From an uncultured Candidatus Melainabacteria bacterium (GTDB lineage Bacteria > Cyanobacteriota > Vampirovibrionia > LMEP-6097), in the NCBI GenBank assembly GCA_937927525.1, contig CALBDR010000220.1, positions 1-33,390 of the forward strand: DNA of 33,390 nt, in the 5' to 3' direction. A model generated the notes under the pieces. It searched no databases. It was not told where the DNA came from and worked only from the letters and a program-made list of their open reading frames with translations. The position numbers were made by a program, and so were the translations under genes. This document shows, piece after piece, positions 1-8,675 of the stretch (within the stretch, counting starts at the first letter, position 1; each line of letters begins with the position of its first letter).

Positions 1-1
1 A

Positions 2-736
2 TTAAAAATTGTTCCGAAATCATTTTTAGAAAAGGTATTTAAAACAGAGCTTTGGGATAATCCTGATAAGATTATAAAACTATCTCGTTTAATAAATTTC
101 CTTGAAATTAAACATGGAGAAAAAGATTCTCTAATTCCAATAAAGTATGCAAAAGAATTACATCAATCTGCAAGACAAGCTTCAATACCAGTATTTTTTA
201 ACAAGCTAAAGAGCCTTGGGCATAATGATATTTTGAATGATATCAATGAAGCAGAGGTACTTCCATTACCTATAGATAAAAATTTAAATCCTTCACAACT
301 AAGCTCGCCTGCAAGTCACATGAAAGAAACTGGACAGGAGTTTGCTGTTGACTTATTCTCTCCTCAATTGCAAATTGGATCTCCAGTTTATGCATGTGAT
401 GATGGATTAGTGCTTGACGATTTAATGACAGGAGCTGGGCTTGTTGATCACAATGTGGATAGAGCCGAAGGTGACTACTCTTTAAATCCAAGTGAAGGAA
501 AGAAAATAAATCGCTTATTTATTCAAACTTCTAACGGGAAAATTGATTTTTATGCTCACCTTAAACAAGGAAGCACAAAATTGAAACCAGGGGATAAAGT
601 TAAGAAAGGTCAAAAAATAGGAGAGATCGGTAATAATGGGCAAAGTGACGTTCTTCATTTACATTTTGCAAGAGGAGACAAAGATCCATCTAAAGCTTTT
701 AAAATTAACTCTCCCCCTATTAAGTTTCAAACATAG
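2..736 (+). CDS. M23 (LytM-like) peptidase-family protein, 5' end outside the window
   Basis: The frame is open from base 2 to the TAG at 734-736, so at least 244 codons of a longer gene are visible; a TTG at 233 could be an internal start but nothing requires it. The C-terminal half has the M23 beta-fold pattern: a VDLFSP stretch, then 'GSPVYACDDGLV', 'FYAHLKQG', 'KPGDKVKKGQKIGEIGNNGQ' and the metal-binding HLHF pair. M23 enzymes cleave peptidoglycan cross-bridges or stems in the envelope. The first zinc ligand of the family (His of HxxxD) is Glu here (E-F-A-V-D, bases near 340-355), so the protein may be non-catalytic. The N-terminal part visible here (about 80 residues) is not recognised. 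The gene converges on ftsW with 23 bases between stops. Confidence 0.75.
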   Translation, partial: LKIVPKSFLEKVFKTELWDNPDKIIKLSRLINFLEIKHGEKDSLIPIKYAKELHQSARQASIPVFFNKLKSLGHNDILNDINEAEVLPLPIDKNLNPSQLSSPASHMKETGQEFAVDLFSPQLQIGSPVYACDDGLVLDDLMTGAGLVDHNVDRAEGDYSLNPSEGKKINRLFIQTSNGKIDFYAHLKQGSTKLKPGDKVKKGQKIGEIGNNGQSDVLHLHFARGDKDPSKAFKINSPPIKFQT

Positions 737-759
737 AAAAGTGTGCGTCAAATAAATTT

Positions 760-1827
760 TCACCATTCCCGAAACCTAGAGATATTAAGTAAAATCCCTG
801 CAATTATACAAGAACTAATCAGGCTACTTCCACCATAACTAATAAATGGAAGTGTCATTCCAGTAATAGGAAGTAAACCAGTAGCTACACCTATATTAAT
901 AAACATTTGAGTACTAATTAAACCGATGAGACTTATCCCCATGATACGAGCAAAGTTATCTGGGATCATATAACAGATTTGCAGCGCTCTTAATATCCAT
1001 AAGCAGATTACAAGTAAAAAAGCAGTAGCTCCTAAAAATCCCATCTCTTCACAGATAATCGAGAAGATAAAGTCAGCATGAGAGATAGGAAGTGCACCTT
1101 GCTTCTGTAAAGAAGCTCCTAGACCTAGTCCCCAGAGTTGCCCTGAGCCAATGGCATATTGAGACTGGATTAGGTTGTAGCCATAACCCAAAGGGTCGGA
1201 GTATGGATCTAACCAGTACTTAATTCTGAGCATTTGGTAAGGGGTGTGAGTAATATGAAACCATGCTCCAGCTCCCCCTAAAGTGACTATCATTCCTAGT
1301 AGCCAAAGTGGGACATTGGAAGCGAACGCTACAAAAAAAATGCCACTGGATATTAATATGCTACTCCCTAAATCAGGCTGCTTTAACACTAGCCCGAGCA
1401 TGATAAGTGAAATCAGTAATGCTGGTAAAATCCTTTTTCTATCTATAAAACATTTAGTTAGTAAAAGTACAATTGCAATTTTTGCAAATTCAGAAACTTG
1501 GAGATTGATGAAACCTAAATTTAACCAACGCCTTGCGCCACCAATAACTACCCCATATTTTGCATTTATGATTAAAAGAATCAACGAGATAATTGCAAAC
1601 AACCAAGCGAATTTTTTCCACCATCTAAAGTGTGAAAAACTGACTAAAAACATTACAGGAATACCTAAAAGTGCGTAAATTCCTTGTTTCATGATAAAAG
1701 TCCAAGCACTGTCAGTATAGTGGTAAGATTCGCTCCATGAAGCACTCGCAACAAATATCAAACCGATAGCGATTAAGCTACAGGTTAAGTATAAAAATGG
1801 CTTATCGACATCTGAGAGAGTCTTCAC
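760..1827 (-). CDS. ftsW: SEDS-family peptidoglycan polymerase, probably FtsW
   Basis: The 355-residue polytopic membrane protein (about ten hydrophobic segments) has SEDS signatures: 'GGARRWLNLGF' followed by 'QVSEFAKI', 'SHADFIFSIICEEMGFLGA', and a C-terminal 'TLPFISYGGSSL'. SEDS proteins are lipid II glycosyltransferases that work with a class B PBP. FtsW (division) and RodA (elongation) are hard to separate by motif alone; FtsW is preferred because murD lies 15 bases upstream in the same direction, as in dcw clusters. The family usually shows HTDFIF where this protein has HADFIF. The start is a GTG at 1827 with no clear Shine-Dalgarno; there is no earlier plausible start. murG and the other dcw genes do not follow. 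Confidence 0.85.
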   Translation of the reverse strand: MKTLSDVDKPFLYLTCSLIAIGLIFVASASWSESYHYTDSAWTFIMKQGIYALLGIPVMFLVSFSHFRWWKKFAWLFAIISLILLIINAKYGVVIGGARRWLNLGFINLQVSEFAKIAIVLLLTKCFIDRKRILPALLISLIMLGLVLKQPDLGSSILISSGIFFVAFASNVPLWLLGMIVTLGGAGAWFHITHTPYQMLRIKYWLDPYSDPLGYGYNLIQSQYAIGSGQLWGLGLGASLQKQGALPISHADFIFSIICEEMGFLGATAFLLVICLWILRALQICYMIPDNFARIMGISLIGLISTQMFINIGVATGLLPITGMTLPFISYGGSSLISSCIIAGILLNISRFREW

Positions 1828-1842
1828 TAATTACAGTTTAGC

Positions 1843-3330
1843 TTATTCACTAATGCTTTTCGAGTGACTAAATCTTAAAACAATATCTTTAAAAACATCA
1901 CCTCTCTCCTCGAAGTTCTTAAACATATCAAAGCTTGAGCTTGCTGGGGCAAGAACTACCGGGATTGTCTTTGGGTAAGCTAAAGACAATTCTACTGCCT
2001 CTTCTAAGTCAGAAACTTTTTTATAGTTTTTAAAGTTTAATGAGTCCAAGCCCTCAGCTATACTGTCTTTTAACTCACCAATAATATATACGTATTCAGT
2101 TTTATTCTTTACTACTTTAAGAAACTCCCTTAGGTCTAAGTTTTTATTTTTACCACCGATTATTGCAATGCAAGATTCAAAGGCACTAAGAGATTTTATC
2201 GCTGATTCAGGGTTTGTAGCTTTACTATCATTATAGAAATCCTTTCCTGCTATGCTGCTAACATATTCTAATCTGTGAGCTACAGCTTTAAAAGAAATAA
2301 GCTTAGCTATAAATTCAGCATTATAAATATCTAGAAAGTCTGAGCTTGCAAGTATTGAAGCAAGACAGTTAGCGTAGTTATGTTCGCCTTTTAGCTTCGT
2401 GTCACTAAGAGGGCAGAGTTCTTTTACTTCTCCATTTAATCTAAAAGAAAATTTATCATCTGTAATATATGCACAATCAAGATTACTTAAAAGTGGGTCT
2501 AGGGCTAAATTTTCTTTTACAGAAAAGAATTTGATTTTAGTTTTTATTTTCTCTTCTTCCTTTTCAGTAAAGTCATTAAGTGATTTTTTGTTAACTAAAA
2601 ATTCTATGGCAAGTTCTCTTAAGTAAGGATCATCATAATTGAAAATCAGAGAATTGTTTTTTTGAGTGGAAAGAGCGAACATTTTTTTCTTACTCCATTT
2701 ATACTCATCCATATCTCTATGCCAATCCATGTGATCTTCACTTAGATTTAGGTATATAGCTGCTTGAGGTGGGTATTTATGGATGTTTACAGTCTTGGAG
2801 TAGAATAATTGAAATGAACTAAGCTCTAGAACGGCTTTATTAGAACGACTTAAGCTCCAAAAATCTAACATAGGACTACCGTTATTTCCTACAGCTACTG
2901 TATCTAATAGATGAGCTGTAAGTTCAGCTGTGGTAGTTTTACCATTAGTTCCTGTTATTGCTACATAGTTAACTGCATTAACGGTATCTTTTAAACTGTT
3001 CAATTTAGTAAGGAATAGATCTAAATCAGTAAGGTACTTTAATTTATCTTCTTCAACAAGTTTAATTATGTGTTGAATAATTTCAGAATCAGGTTTAAAT
3101 CCAGGGCTTACGGCAACTATATTTACATCGTCTAATAAAGCTAAATCTTGAGTACCAAAATGAAATTTAATTCCTTCATCACTTAGAAATTGAATATCTT
3201 TTTCAATTTGTTTAAATTGATCTCTTTCTTTTTTCTCTATGACTGCAATGTTGTAGATATCATCATCTAGAGCGTGTCTAATTAATGAAAGAGCTGTTTT
3301 GCCAAGGCCTAAAATTGCAATTTTATCCAT
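1843..3330 (-). CDS. murD: UDP-N-acetylmuramoylalanine--D-glutamate ligase
   Basis: The 495-residue Mur ligase adds D-Glu to UDP-MurNAc-L-Ala in the cytoplasm using ATP. The N-terminal domain starts with a Rossmann-like 'IAILGLGKTALSL'; the SPG motif (residues 75-77) and the ATP P-loop GTNGKTT (127-133) follow; the Mur ligase C-terminal region carries the conserved 'DSKATNPESAIKSL'. Length is slightly above the usual 430-460, with extra charged sequence around residues 230-270. The start ATG at 3330 begins only three bases after the stop of the upstream phosphatase gene, so translation is probably coupled. ftsW follows. Confidence 0.95.
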   Translation of the reverse strand: MDKIAILGLGKTALSLIRHALDDDIYNIAVIEKKERDQFKQIEKDIQFLSDEGIKFHFGTQDLALLDDVNIVAVSPGFKPDSEIIQHIIKLVEEDKLKYLTDLDLFLTKLNSLKDTVNAVNYVAITGTNGKTTTAELTAHLLDTVAVGNNGSPMLDFWSLSRSNKAVLELSSFQLFYSKTVNIHKYPPQAAIYLNLSEDHMDWHRDMDEYKWSKKKMFALSTQKNNSLIFNYDDPYLRELAIEFLVNKKSLNDFTEKEEEKIKTKIKFFSVKENLALDPLLSNLDCAYITDDKFSFRLNGEVKELCPLSDTKLKGEHNYANCLASILASSDFLDIYNAEFIAKLISFKAVAHRLEYVSSIAGKDFYNDSKATNPESAIKSLSAFESCIAIIGGKNKNLDLREFLKVVKNKTEYVYIIGELKDSIAEGLDSLNFKNYKKVSDLEEAVELSLAYPKTIPVVLAPASSSFDMFKNFEERGDVFKDIVLRFSHSKSISE

Positions 3331-3333
3331 AAA

Positions 3334-5703
3334 TTACCAATAGAAAAATAAACCCATATGGTTTCCTAAGTAGTTCCAAGTAATTTTATCAAAAATCTCT
3401 CTTAACAATGGGATTCCTCGTCCACCTTCACTTTCTACATTTACTTCATCAATACTCATGAATTTGTGTTTATGCCAGTTAAACCCTTGTCCGGGGTCTT
3501 TAATTACGATTTTTAGGGAGCCATCTTTAACTTCGAAGCCGACATCTATATTAGTATCTCCAGTCGCTTTAACACCGTATTGGGCAACATTTGCAAAGGC
3601 TTCAGTTAAACCTAAGCGTAAAATTAATGAACTTTGTTCTGGAAGACCTTTTTCTATACACGAATCAATAATAGTTTTGATATATGTATCACAGTTATGA
3701 TAATCACTCATGTCAACTTTGTTTAGAGAAAACTCTTTTTGTTCTAAACATAGTAAGAGCCTATCATCTGTTAATGCATTTGTTCCTAAGCGTTTGTTTA
3801 ATTCGTTATTTAAACCTTCTGTTATTGCTTTGACATCGAGGTTAGGCATGGTTTTTAATGCATTTAGCATCCAGTCATCTTCTTGATTTTTTGTACTGAT
3901 AAGGGTTTGCTCCATAAAGCCATCGGTGAATAAGATTAATTTATCACCAGGGCTGAGTTTTATGCTCTGACAGTTATAGTATGCTTCGACTTCACGTGGA
4001 TCAATTAAACCTAATGGAACTCCTGTATTTTCTTCGGTATCAAGCATTTTTGCTTCACCATCTTTAATAATATATGGTTTAAGGTGTCCTGCATTAGTAT
4101 AGTTAAGCTCACCAGTACTTAAGTCGAAAACACCATACCAGGCTGTTGCATAAAAGTCTGAGTTATTACTTTGGGCGAGAAGTGAATCACATAAAAATGA
4201 GATAACTTTTTCTGGAGCCCAGGCAAGAGCTGAGTTTTCTATGATTGAGTTGAATTGACCTAGAATATATCCTGTTAATAGTGCAGCTGCAGGACCTTTA
4301 CCTGATACATCACCGATTAGTACTCCGACTTTATTCGGTGACAGTTCAGAAACCCAGTAAAAATCTCCAGATACATTGCTGTGAGGTTTATAGAGAACAG
4401 AGATGTTCATCGAAGTTTTTAAAATATCACCACCTATAACGGAATTCTGGACTCTTGCTGCTTGTTTTAACTCACGTGAAATGCGGTTTTGGTAGTTATT
4501 TAATTGCTCATAAATTTCGGATTGTGTCATCGCAACGACAACTTGACTGGCTGCAGATTCAACGAATGTTACTTCATCTTCAGTCCAGGATCTTGGGAAT
4601 AGCGACTGGAAAATAATCCAGCCTTTTAGTTTTCCCTGAGCAAAAAGTGGAGTTGCTAAGGCTGATCTAGCTTGAGAATTAATTAATGCTTGTTTTTCAT
4701 CCCCATTTAATTTTTTCAAATTTTCAGTTGAAATTAGATTCTCAATGATAATCGTAGAATGTTTATCATCACAGAGTTTATCTAAAATTAGGGATTTAGT
4801 AGTTTTAGCAATGCTACTAACTCCGTTAGCACAGAATTCTTGCGAGACATGATCCTCTAAAAAAAGCAAACAGCGAGATACTTTCATTGCAAAGCCTAAT
4901 TCATTTACAGTTCTCGATAAAATATCTTTTAAGTTTAAACTTGACCTAATTTGACTTGTTAGACTATTTAAAAGTTCAGCTTGTTTAGTTCTTTCATGAG
5001 ATTTCTTGAACAATCTTGCACGCTCAATCGCAGTCATTAATGGATAAGAAATGGCTTGTAAGAGTTGAATATCATTATCTTGCCAGCTGTTGTAGTTATT
5101 ACAGTCTTGAAGATAGATTAAACCTAGGACTTCATTTCTTAATAGTAAAGGTACTGATAGAAAGGATTTCACTGTATCTAAAAAATGAGCTGACATGCTA
5201 TTGTTGGTTTCTTCGTATTGAATAGGAGTTTTATAACGAAGAATCTTAAAGAAGAATTCATCTCTTCTAAGTAAGTTATATTCAAGATTCCTTCCATGGT
5301 CATCTTCGCAGAATTCAACTACTTGGAATTTGTTACCTTGTAAAAAGACAATTCCACAACGGCTGACCTTAAAGAATTTAGCCATTTGTTTAGTGAGATA
5401 TTTTAAAATATGGGTAATATTAAGTGAGCTATTTACTTTTTCAATCCACTGATTAAGTAGCCTTTCCCTTTCAGCTAAAGCATGTGCTGCTTGTCTTTCT
5501 TGCATTAACGCAAAAGTGGTATTTTGTAGATATAGAGATAATCTTTCTGTTTCTGCAAGAGTCTTTTCCATCATTGCAGTTTTTTCAGTATTTAATTTTC
5601 TTTCTTCATCAAGCTGACGTGACAGCTCTTCAAGTTGCTGTTTGAGTTCATCACTATTTAGATCATTTAAGTTTTGATCTGTAATTTGTGTATTCTCTTC
5701 CAC
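3334..5703 (-). CDS. GAF-GAF-PP2C (SpoIIE/RsbU) phosphatase fused to an RsbW-like HATPase domain
   Basis: The 789-residue soluble protein has, in order: a charged coiled coil (about 10-90), GAF 1 (about 95-230), GAF 2 (about 255-395), a short helical linker, a PP2C/SpoIIE domain (about 430-655) and a histidine-kinase-like ATPase (about 665-789). PP2C metal ligands are visible in SGDF (D447), GDVSGKG (D465), FTDG (D594) and TDDR (D646/647). The ATPase has the N-box residues E701 and N705, 'DPGQGF' (736-741) and 'GGRGIP' (760-765). In the RsbU/RsbW families such domains dephosphorylate and phosphorylate STAS proteins; having both on one chain suggests a bifunctional switch. Start is GTG at 5703, one base after the stop of the STAS gene (TAAaGTG). 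The GAF ligand is unknown. Confidence 0.9.
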   Translation of the reverse strand: MEENTQITDQNLNDLNSDELKQQLEELSRQLDEERKLNTEKTAMMEKTLAETERLSLYLQNTTFALMQERQAAHALAERERLLNQWIEKVNSSLNITHILKYLTKQMAKFFKVSRCGIVFLQGNKFQVVEFCEDDHGRNLEYNLLRRDEFFFKILRYKTPIQYEETNNSMSAHFLDTVKSFLSVPLLLRNEVLGLIYLQDCNNYNSWQDNDIQLLQAISYPLMTAIERARLFKKSHERTKQAELLNSLTSQIRSSLNLKDILSRTVNELGFAMKVSRCLLFLEDHVSQEFCANGVSSIAKTTKSLILDKLCDDKHSTIIIENLISTENLKKLNGDEKQALINSQARSALATPLFAQGKLKGWIIFQSLFPRSWTEDEVTFVESAASQVVVAMTQSEIYEQLNNYQNRISRELKQAARVQNSVIGGDILKTSMNISVLYKPHSNVSGDFYWVSELSPNKVGVLIGDVSGKGPAAALLTGYILGQFNSIIENSALAWAPEKVISFLCDSLLAQSNNSDFYATAWYGVFDLSTGELNYTNAGHLKPYIIKDGEAKMLDTEENTGVPLGLIDPREVEAYYNCQSIKLSPGDKLILFTDGFMEQTLISTKNQEDDWMLNALKTMPNLDVKAITEGLNNELNKRLGTNALTDDRLLLCLEQKEFSLNKVDMSDYHNCDTYIKTIIDSCIEKGLPEQSSLILRLGLTEAFANVAQYGVKATGDTNIDVGFEVKDGSLKIVIKDPGQGFNWHKHKFMSIDEVNVESEGGRGIPLLREIFDKITWNYLGNHMGLFFYW

Positions 5704-5704
5704 T

Positions 5705-6040
5705 TTAACTAGTTTGTGAACTTATATTTGTTAACTGATGAAGCCTTGCTATTTTTAAAAGGTTTTGGACATGATCGACGACATTCTGGAATTCTAAATC
5801 TGCCCCGATAATTCTACATTCTTTCCATAATCTGACAAATGATCCCATGCCTGCACTATCGATAAAATCTAATCTAGAGCAATCTACAACTACTTTAGCC
5901 TGTTCTTTTAAATACGGTAATATAGTATCTTTGAATTTTTCAGCTTCACTGTATAAGAGTTGACCACCAACTTCTATTTCGAGGAGTTTCTCCTCATTTA
6001 TTTTTACATCGAGTTCTAGCATAAGTTCGTTCATACTCAC
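5705..6040 (-). CDS. STAS-domain anti-anti-sigma factor (SpoIIAA/RsbV type)
   Basis: A 111-residue single STAS domain with the phosphorylation motif 'VVDCSRLDFIDSAGMGSFV'; Ser62 of DSAG is the expected phospho-acceptor. In this family the unphosphorylated form captures an anti-sigma kinase or another partner. The gene is the first of the apparent operon and its direct neighbour encodes both a PP2C phosphatase and a kinase-like ATPase domain, the two expected opposing activities. The drawn start is GTG 6040; ATG 6034 is at least as likely because only 19 bases separate this start from the divergent amidohydrolase start. No sigma factor gene lies in the window, so the output may not be a sigma factor. 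Confidence 0.88.
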   Translation of the reverse strand: MSMNELMLELDVKINEEKLLEIEVGGQLLYSEAEKFKDTILPYLKEQAKVVVDCSRLDFIDSAGMGSFVRLWKECRIIGADLEFQNVVDHVQNLLKIARLHQLTNISSQTS

Positions 6041-6059
6041 AAGTGTTAAGCTAAAAGCT

Positions 6060-7340
6060 ATGACACATTCACTATATACCCATAATATATTGGTGAAAAA
6101 CCCAAATGAACTAGTAAAAAATGGGAAAATCGTTGTTAAAGATGGTTACATAGACTCGATATCTAGGCATGAAGTTGAAAATACATTAAATGACCCAGAA
6201 GATTTTTATATCATTACACCTGGTTTTATTAACCTCCATTGTCATCTTGCATATTCTGATATTGAGCTTGAATCACAAGCACTATTTCCATGGATTGATG
6301 CTTTGATGGATAGTTGCTTGAAAAATCCTTTTGATGCAAAATCTAATAGCTACTCAGGGGCTTTAGAAGCTTTAAAGACAGGAACCACTTTTCTTGTGGA
6401 TAATACTAACTATTTAGCTGCAAGTCTGGAAGCTTTTAATAAATCAGGTCTTAGGGGAATTATAGCTAAGGAACTTTTTGGTTCAGATCCTGACTTAGCT
6501 GCGGCTATAGTAAGGGGGGCTTATGAAGATATAAGAACTTTTGCTTTCTCACCGCACTCCTTATATAGTGTTTCTCCTGAGATTTGGGGCGCTATATATG
6601 AGTTCACGAAAAGTGAAACAGTTAATTTTAGTGTCAGAAATTTGATATTTAGTCATTTCGCTGAAGATCTTGAAGAAGAGGAATGGTTTAGAGACAAAAA
6701 TTCTTCAAATATTAAAAACTTGGAGAGTTTTTGGAGGAGAATTAATGTTTTAGAAGATAAGAAGAGGTTTTGGCGTGCTGCAAATTCTTCTTGGGATTAC
6801 TTTAAGAGATATATTTTAGAAGATTTATTGAAGTCGAATTTTAAAGCTGTGCTTACTCATGCAATTAATCTCTCTGAGGCTGAAATAGAAGAAATTTCGC
6901 GATACGATCAGATTCGATTAGTTACTTGTCCTCGCAGTAACAAATACCTAAAGCATAATCTTGCTAGAGTTGATCTTTGGGAAAAATATGGAATTCTTTA
7001 TGGGCTAGGTACAGACAGTAAAGCATCTAATTACGATCTTGACCTTAGAAAAGAGGCTATTGCGCTAAAAGAGAATTTTAAGAATTTTGGGTCTAATATT
7101 AGCTATAAGAGACTTTTTGAGATTTTAACTATGGATGCGGCTGAGATACTAGGTTTAGAGCAAAAAATCGGAAGTTTAGATGAAGGCAAGTCTGCTGAGT
7201 ACTGTGTTTGGAAAATTATGGATAAGAGCTTGAATGTAAAAGCTTTGGCAGGGAGTGACTCTGAGAGTATTTTTAGTTTGATTATTAATGCAGATAAAGT
7301 TAAGTTGGTAGATTTTAATATTAATTTAGCTCTGAATTAA
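6060..7340 (+). CDS. Metal-dependent amidohydrolase, MtaD/SsnA-like deaminase family
   Basis: 426 residues of the amidohydrolase superfamily. Visible metal and catalytic motifs: 'GFINLHCHL' (H60, H62), 'SHFAED', 'LTHAINLSE' and 'GLGTDSKASN' with the catalytic Asp, followed by the C-terminal 'EILGLEQKIGSLDEGKSAEYCVW' of the composite domain. Family members deaminate methylthioadenosine, S-adenosylhomocysteine, aminodeoxyfutalosine, guanine or related compounds. 'CPRSNKYL' resembles the aminodeoxyfutalosine/MTA deaminase branch; mtnA elsewhere in the window would suit an MTA role, but this is inference. The start is only 19 bases from the divergent STAS gene, leaving little room for two promoters, so one or both starts may be too far upstream. 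It converges on fliI. Confidence 0.75.
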   Translation: MTHSLYTHNILVKNPNELVKNGKIVVKDGYIDSISRHEVENTLNDPEDFYIITPGFINLHCHLAYSDIELESQALFPWIDALMDSCLKNPFDAKSNSYSGALEALKTGTTFLVDNTNYLAASLEAFNKSGLRGIIAKELFGSDPDLAAAIVRGAYEDIRTFAFSPHSLYSVSPEIWGAIYEFTKSETVNFSVRNLIFSHFAEDLEEEEWFRDKNSSNIKNLESFWRRINVLEDKKRFWRAANSSWDYFKRYILEDLLKSNFKAVLTHAINLSEAEIEEISRYDQIRLVTCPRSNKYLKHNLARVDLWEKYGILYGLGTDSKASNYDLDLRKEAIALKENFKNFGSNISYKRLFEILTMDAAEILGLEQKIGSLDEGKSAEYCVWKIMDKSLNVKALAGSDSESIFSLIINADKVKLVDFNINLALN

Positions 7341-7346
7341 GAAAAG

Positions 7347-7360
7347 GTTGTTAAGACAAC
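7347..7360. terminator. Small hairpin between converging genes
   Basis: A perfect 5-bp inverted repeat with a 4-base loop (GTTGT taag ACAAC) sits in the 27 bases between the amidohydrolase stop and the fliI stop. There is no good T-tract on either side, so a terminator role is only suggested by position. Confidence 0.3.
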
Positions 7361-7367
7361 TAGCTGA

Positions 7368-8675
7368 TTACTTAATCCCCTGAAGCATTTTAATTAAATC
7401 TTCATAGGAAGTATAGTCTTCAGTTTCTTGTCTAAGAATTTTATAAATACCATCAATCGAGGCGACAGCTTTATCGATACTAGGGTTACTACCTTTTTGG
7501 TAGGCACCAATATTGATTAAATCTTTAGCTTCTTCGTAACTTGCCATGAGTGAGCGAATATGACCGGCTTTAGCTTTATGATCTGGGGTTACGATAGAAC
7601 CCATTACCCTACTTACTGACTGCAGTACGTCAATAGCTGGATAATGGTTTTGGTGAGCAAGTTTTCTAGAAAGAACTATGTGCCCATCTAAGACTCCCCT
7701 CGCAAGGTCACTTATAGGTTCATTCATGTCATCACCGTCTACTAATACCGTATAAAGTCCTGTGATACTGCCTCTCTCACCGGTACCTGCTCTCTCAAGT
7801 AATTTAGGGATGATTGAAAATACACTAGGTGTATAACCTCTAGTTGCAGGAGGTTCACCTACTGCTAAACCAATTTCTCTTTGAGCAAGTGCTACACGAG
7901 TAACACTATCTAACATTAGTAAAACATCTTTACCTTCAACATCTCTAAAGTACTCAGCAATTGAGTGTGCAAAGAGTGCTGCTTTAATTCTTAATAGTGC
8001 TGGTTGGTCGCCAGTTGCTACTACTACTATTGAGCGTTTTAAACCTTCAGGTCCTAAACTCTCTTCTATAAATTCTCGAACCTCGCGACCACGTTCACCG
8101 ATTAAGGCTATAACGTTTATATCAGCGTTAGCATTTTTAGCAATCATACCCATGAGGGTACTCTTACCTACTCCGGAACCAGCAAAGATACCCATTCTCT
8201 GACCTTTACCACAGGAAAGAAAACCATCTAAGGCCCTAACTCCGAAAAACATTTGATCTGTGATTCTACTTTTTTTAAGTGGGTTTAAAGTTTCTTTACC
8301 CCATTGACCTACTTCATATTGAGTTCTTAGTTTAATGCCATCATCTAGAGGCTCACCGAAAGCGTCTATTACTCTACCTTTTAGATTGGGACCGACGGTG
8401 ATGGAAACTTGTTTGCCTGTAGGAACTACTTCAGCCCCCATTTTGATTTCCTGCATTTCTCCAAGTGGCATTAGGATAGTATTGTCTTCTTTAAAGCCAA
8501 GGACTTCAGTCCTTAATTCTTTGCGTCTAGATTTGATGATACACATCTCACCAAGTTCAACTAAAAGACCTTCTGCTTCTATCGTTAAACCTATAACTTT
8601 AGAAACTTTACCAAGTGTGCGAATACTTTTAGCTTCATTTAGATTTTCCTTGAGCGATTTAAAATTAATTTTCAT
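7368..8675 (-). CDS. fliI: Flagellum-specific ATPase FliI
   Basis: F1-ATPase-like type III export ATPase that unloads flagellar substrates at the cytoplasmic export gate. Walker A 'AGSGVGKS', then 'IGERGREVREF', Walker B 'VLLMLDSVTRVA' and 'REIGLAVGEPPATRGYTPSVF' identify FliI rather than ATP synthase beta. The frame also has a GTG at 8687 (439 residues), but ATG 8675 (435 residues) is preferred; it overlaps the fliH stop by 11 bases and GGGTGAAG lies upstream. It is the last gene of the flagellar operon; no fliJ follows, since the next gene converges from the other strand. Confidence 0.92.
   Translation of the reverse strand: MKINFKSLKENLNEAKSIRTLGKVSKVIGLTIEAEGLLVELGEMCIIKSRRKELRTEVLGFKEDNTILMPLGEMQEIKMGAEVVPTGKQVSITVGPNLKGRVIDAFGEPLDDGIKLRTQYEVGQWGKETLNPLKKSRITDQMFFGVRALDGFLSCGKGQRMGIFAGSGVGKSTLMGMIAKNANADINVIALIGERGREVREFIEESLGPEGLKRSIVVVATGDQPALLRIKAALFAHSIAEYFRDVEGKDVLLMLDSVTRVALAQREIGLAVGEPPATRGYTPSVFSIIPKLLERAGTGERGSITGLYTVLVDGDDMNEPISDLARGVLDGHIVLSRKLAHQNHYPAIDVLQSVSRVMGSIVTPDHKAKAGHIRSLMASYEEAKDLINIGAYQKGSNPSIDKAVASIDGIYKILRQETEDYTSYEDLIKMLQGIK

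Noticed and set aside
1283..1678. 131-codon + strand frame opposite ftsW
   Set aside because: Lies wholly within the well-supported ftsW gene on the other strand and resembles no family.
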